Of a DNA stretch of 16,850 bases, positions 16,348-16,850 are shown piece by piece (position 1 is the stretch's first letter; every line of letters starts with the position of its first letter). The notes under the pieces were generated by a model. The model saw only the letters and a list, made by a program, of their open reading frames with translations. It made no database searches and had not been told where the DNA came from. Origin of the DNA: Trachelipus rathkii. Taxonomy: Eukaryota; Arthropoda; Malacostraca; Isopoda; Trachelipodidae. A program made the position numbers and the translations under genes. The stretch spans positions 17,501 through 34,350 of the forward strand of contig JABUQX010113517.1 in the NCBI GenBank assembly GCA_015478945.1, read 5' to 3'.

Positions 16348-16850
16348 CAACTGTAATTGAAATAAATAATATAATTTTATACACAAAATATATAATAAAA
16401 TGAACTATATAAAACTGTAATACAATAAATAAACACAAATGTAATTTAAAATAAATAAATCTCACAGTGACTTACGTACCTAAGATTGAGTTAGGTTTCA
16501 TTTACAGGGAAGGCGAAATGCAAAACTAAAAGTTAGAAATTTGTTTACAGTGAGAAAAAGAAAAAAAAAACAAAAAAATCATACACCACAAAAAAAATTA
16601 CTTGGCTGGAATATATATAAATTAATGAGTGAAGAGGGGGTTGTGGAAAAAATGGAAGACTAAATCCTTTATTTTAATTCGGGTTTTAAATCAAAAATGT
16701 AGAGAGACTCAAGAATCTTTCCGTCGAGTTGATCATTGGGATAGGGAACTAAAATTTTTTTGTGCAAATAGGGTGATTATTTTGAAAGGCATGATTGCGT
16801 ATGGAGGAGTTTTCTGGGGTTGTGATAGGTAAACCAGTTCTATAAGTTCT
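16348..16850. other. AT-rich right edge of the window, no gene recognised
   Basis: A/T-rich DNA with AAAT clusters (16358-16465) and an A-rich stretch (16556-16610). A plus-strand frame encoding 67 residues (16629-16832, ending GGVFWGCDR) has no features I recognise. It overlaps no other gene, so it is either chance or a small remnant of a transposon ORF. I do not call it as a gene. Confidence 0.5.

Overview
This is repeat-rich, non-coding eukaryotic DNA, most likely from a decapod crustacean (crab, shrimp or crayfish lineage). The signs are very dense (TA)n and (AAT)n microsatellites, decayed copies of a Jockey-like LINE and a second LINE whose degraded translations match families I know to be abundant in decapods, a short non-autonomous hAT element, and no bacterial gene organisation. 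The organism call is inference from repeat content. No intact long gene is present.

Layout. 1-850: a possible C-terminal exon tail, then a 612-bp non-autonomous hAT transposon with a perfect 8-bp target duplication. 1120-1926: decayed Jockey endonuclease domain (+). 2266-2570: (AAT)n and (TA)n. 2598-3440: the most gene-like piece, a broken minus-strand coding region of unknown family in three reading-frame segments, with a candidate 53-nt intron and an A-run frameshift. 3545-4110: a 31-bp tandem duplication and a diverged 150-bp dimer rich in ATCGAT. 4125-5165: AT-rich DNA with a (TA)n tract. 5165-5600: Jockey reverse-transcriptase fragment (-). 5610-5810: a run of GC-rich hairpins.

5815-11745: the main feature, a roughly 6-kb array of a divergent T/G-rich satellite with a period near 295 bp. 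It is broken at a recurrent position by a composite block that carries guanine-quadruplex-forming runs in three of its four appearances. An A-rich minisatellite lies inside the array, and the array ends within a fourth copy of the block.

11767-12810: a 282-bp diverged tandem duplication, a 9-bp GC hairpin and (GGAGCC)n-type hexanucleotide DNA split by (TA)n. 12928-13335: a long (AAT)n tract. 13568-16211: alternating (TA)n tracts and transposon pieces. These are a foldback element carrying a hammerhead-like core, then a 1.7-kb minus-strand LINE fragment with its 3' end. 16212-16850: a second hammerhead-like motif, then AT-rich DNA.

There is no pathway or operon here. The likely processes are satellite expansion, insertion of LINE, hAT and Penelope-like elements, and microsatellite growth at their edges. 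The items most worth checking are the satellite with its quadruplex blocks, the two hammerhead-like motifs, and the unidentified broken gene.
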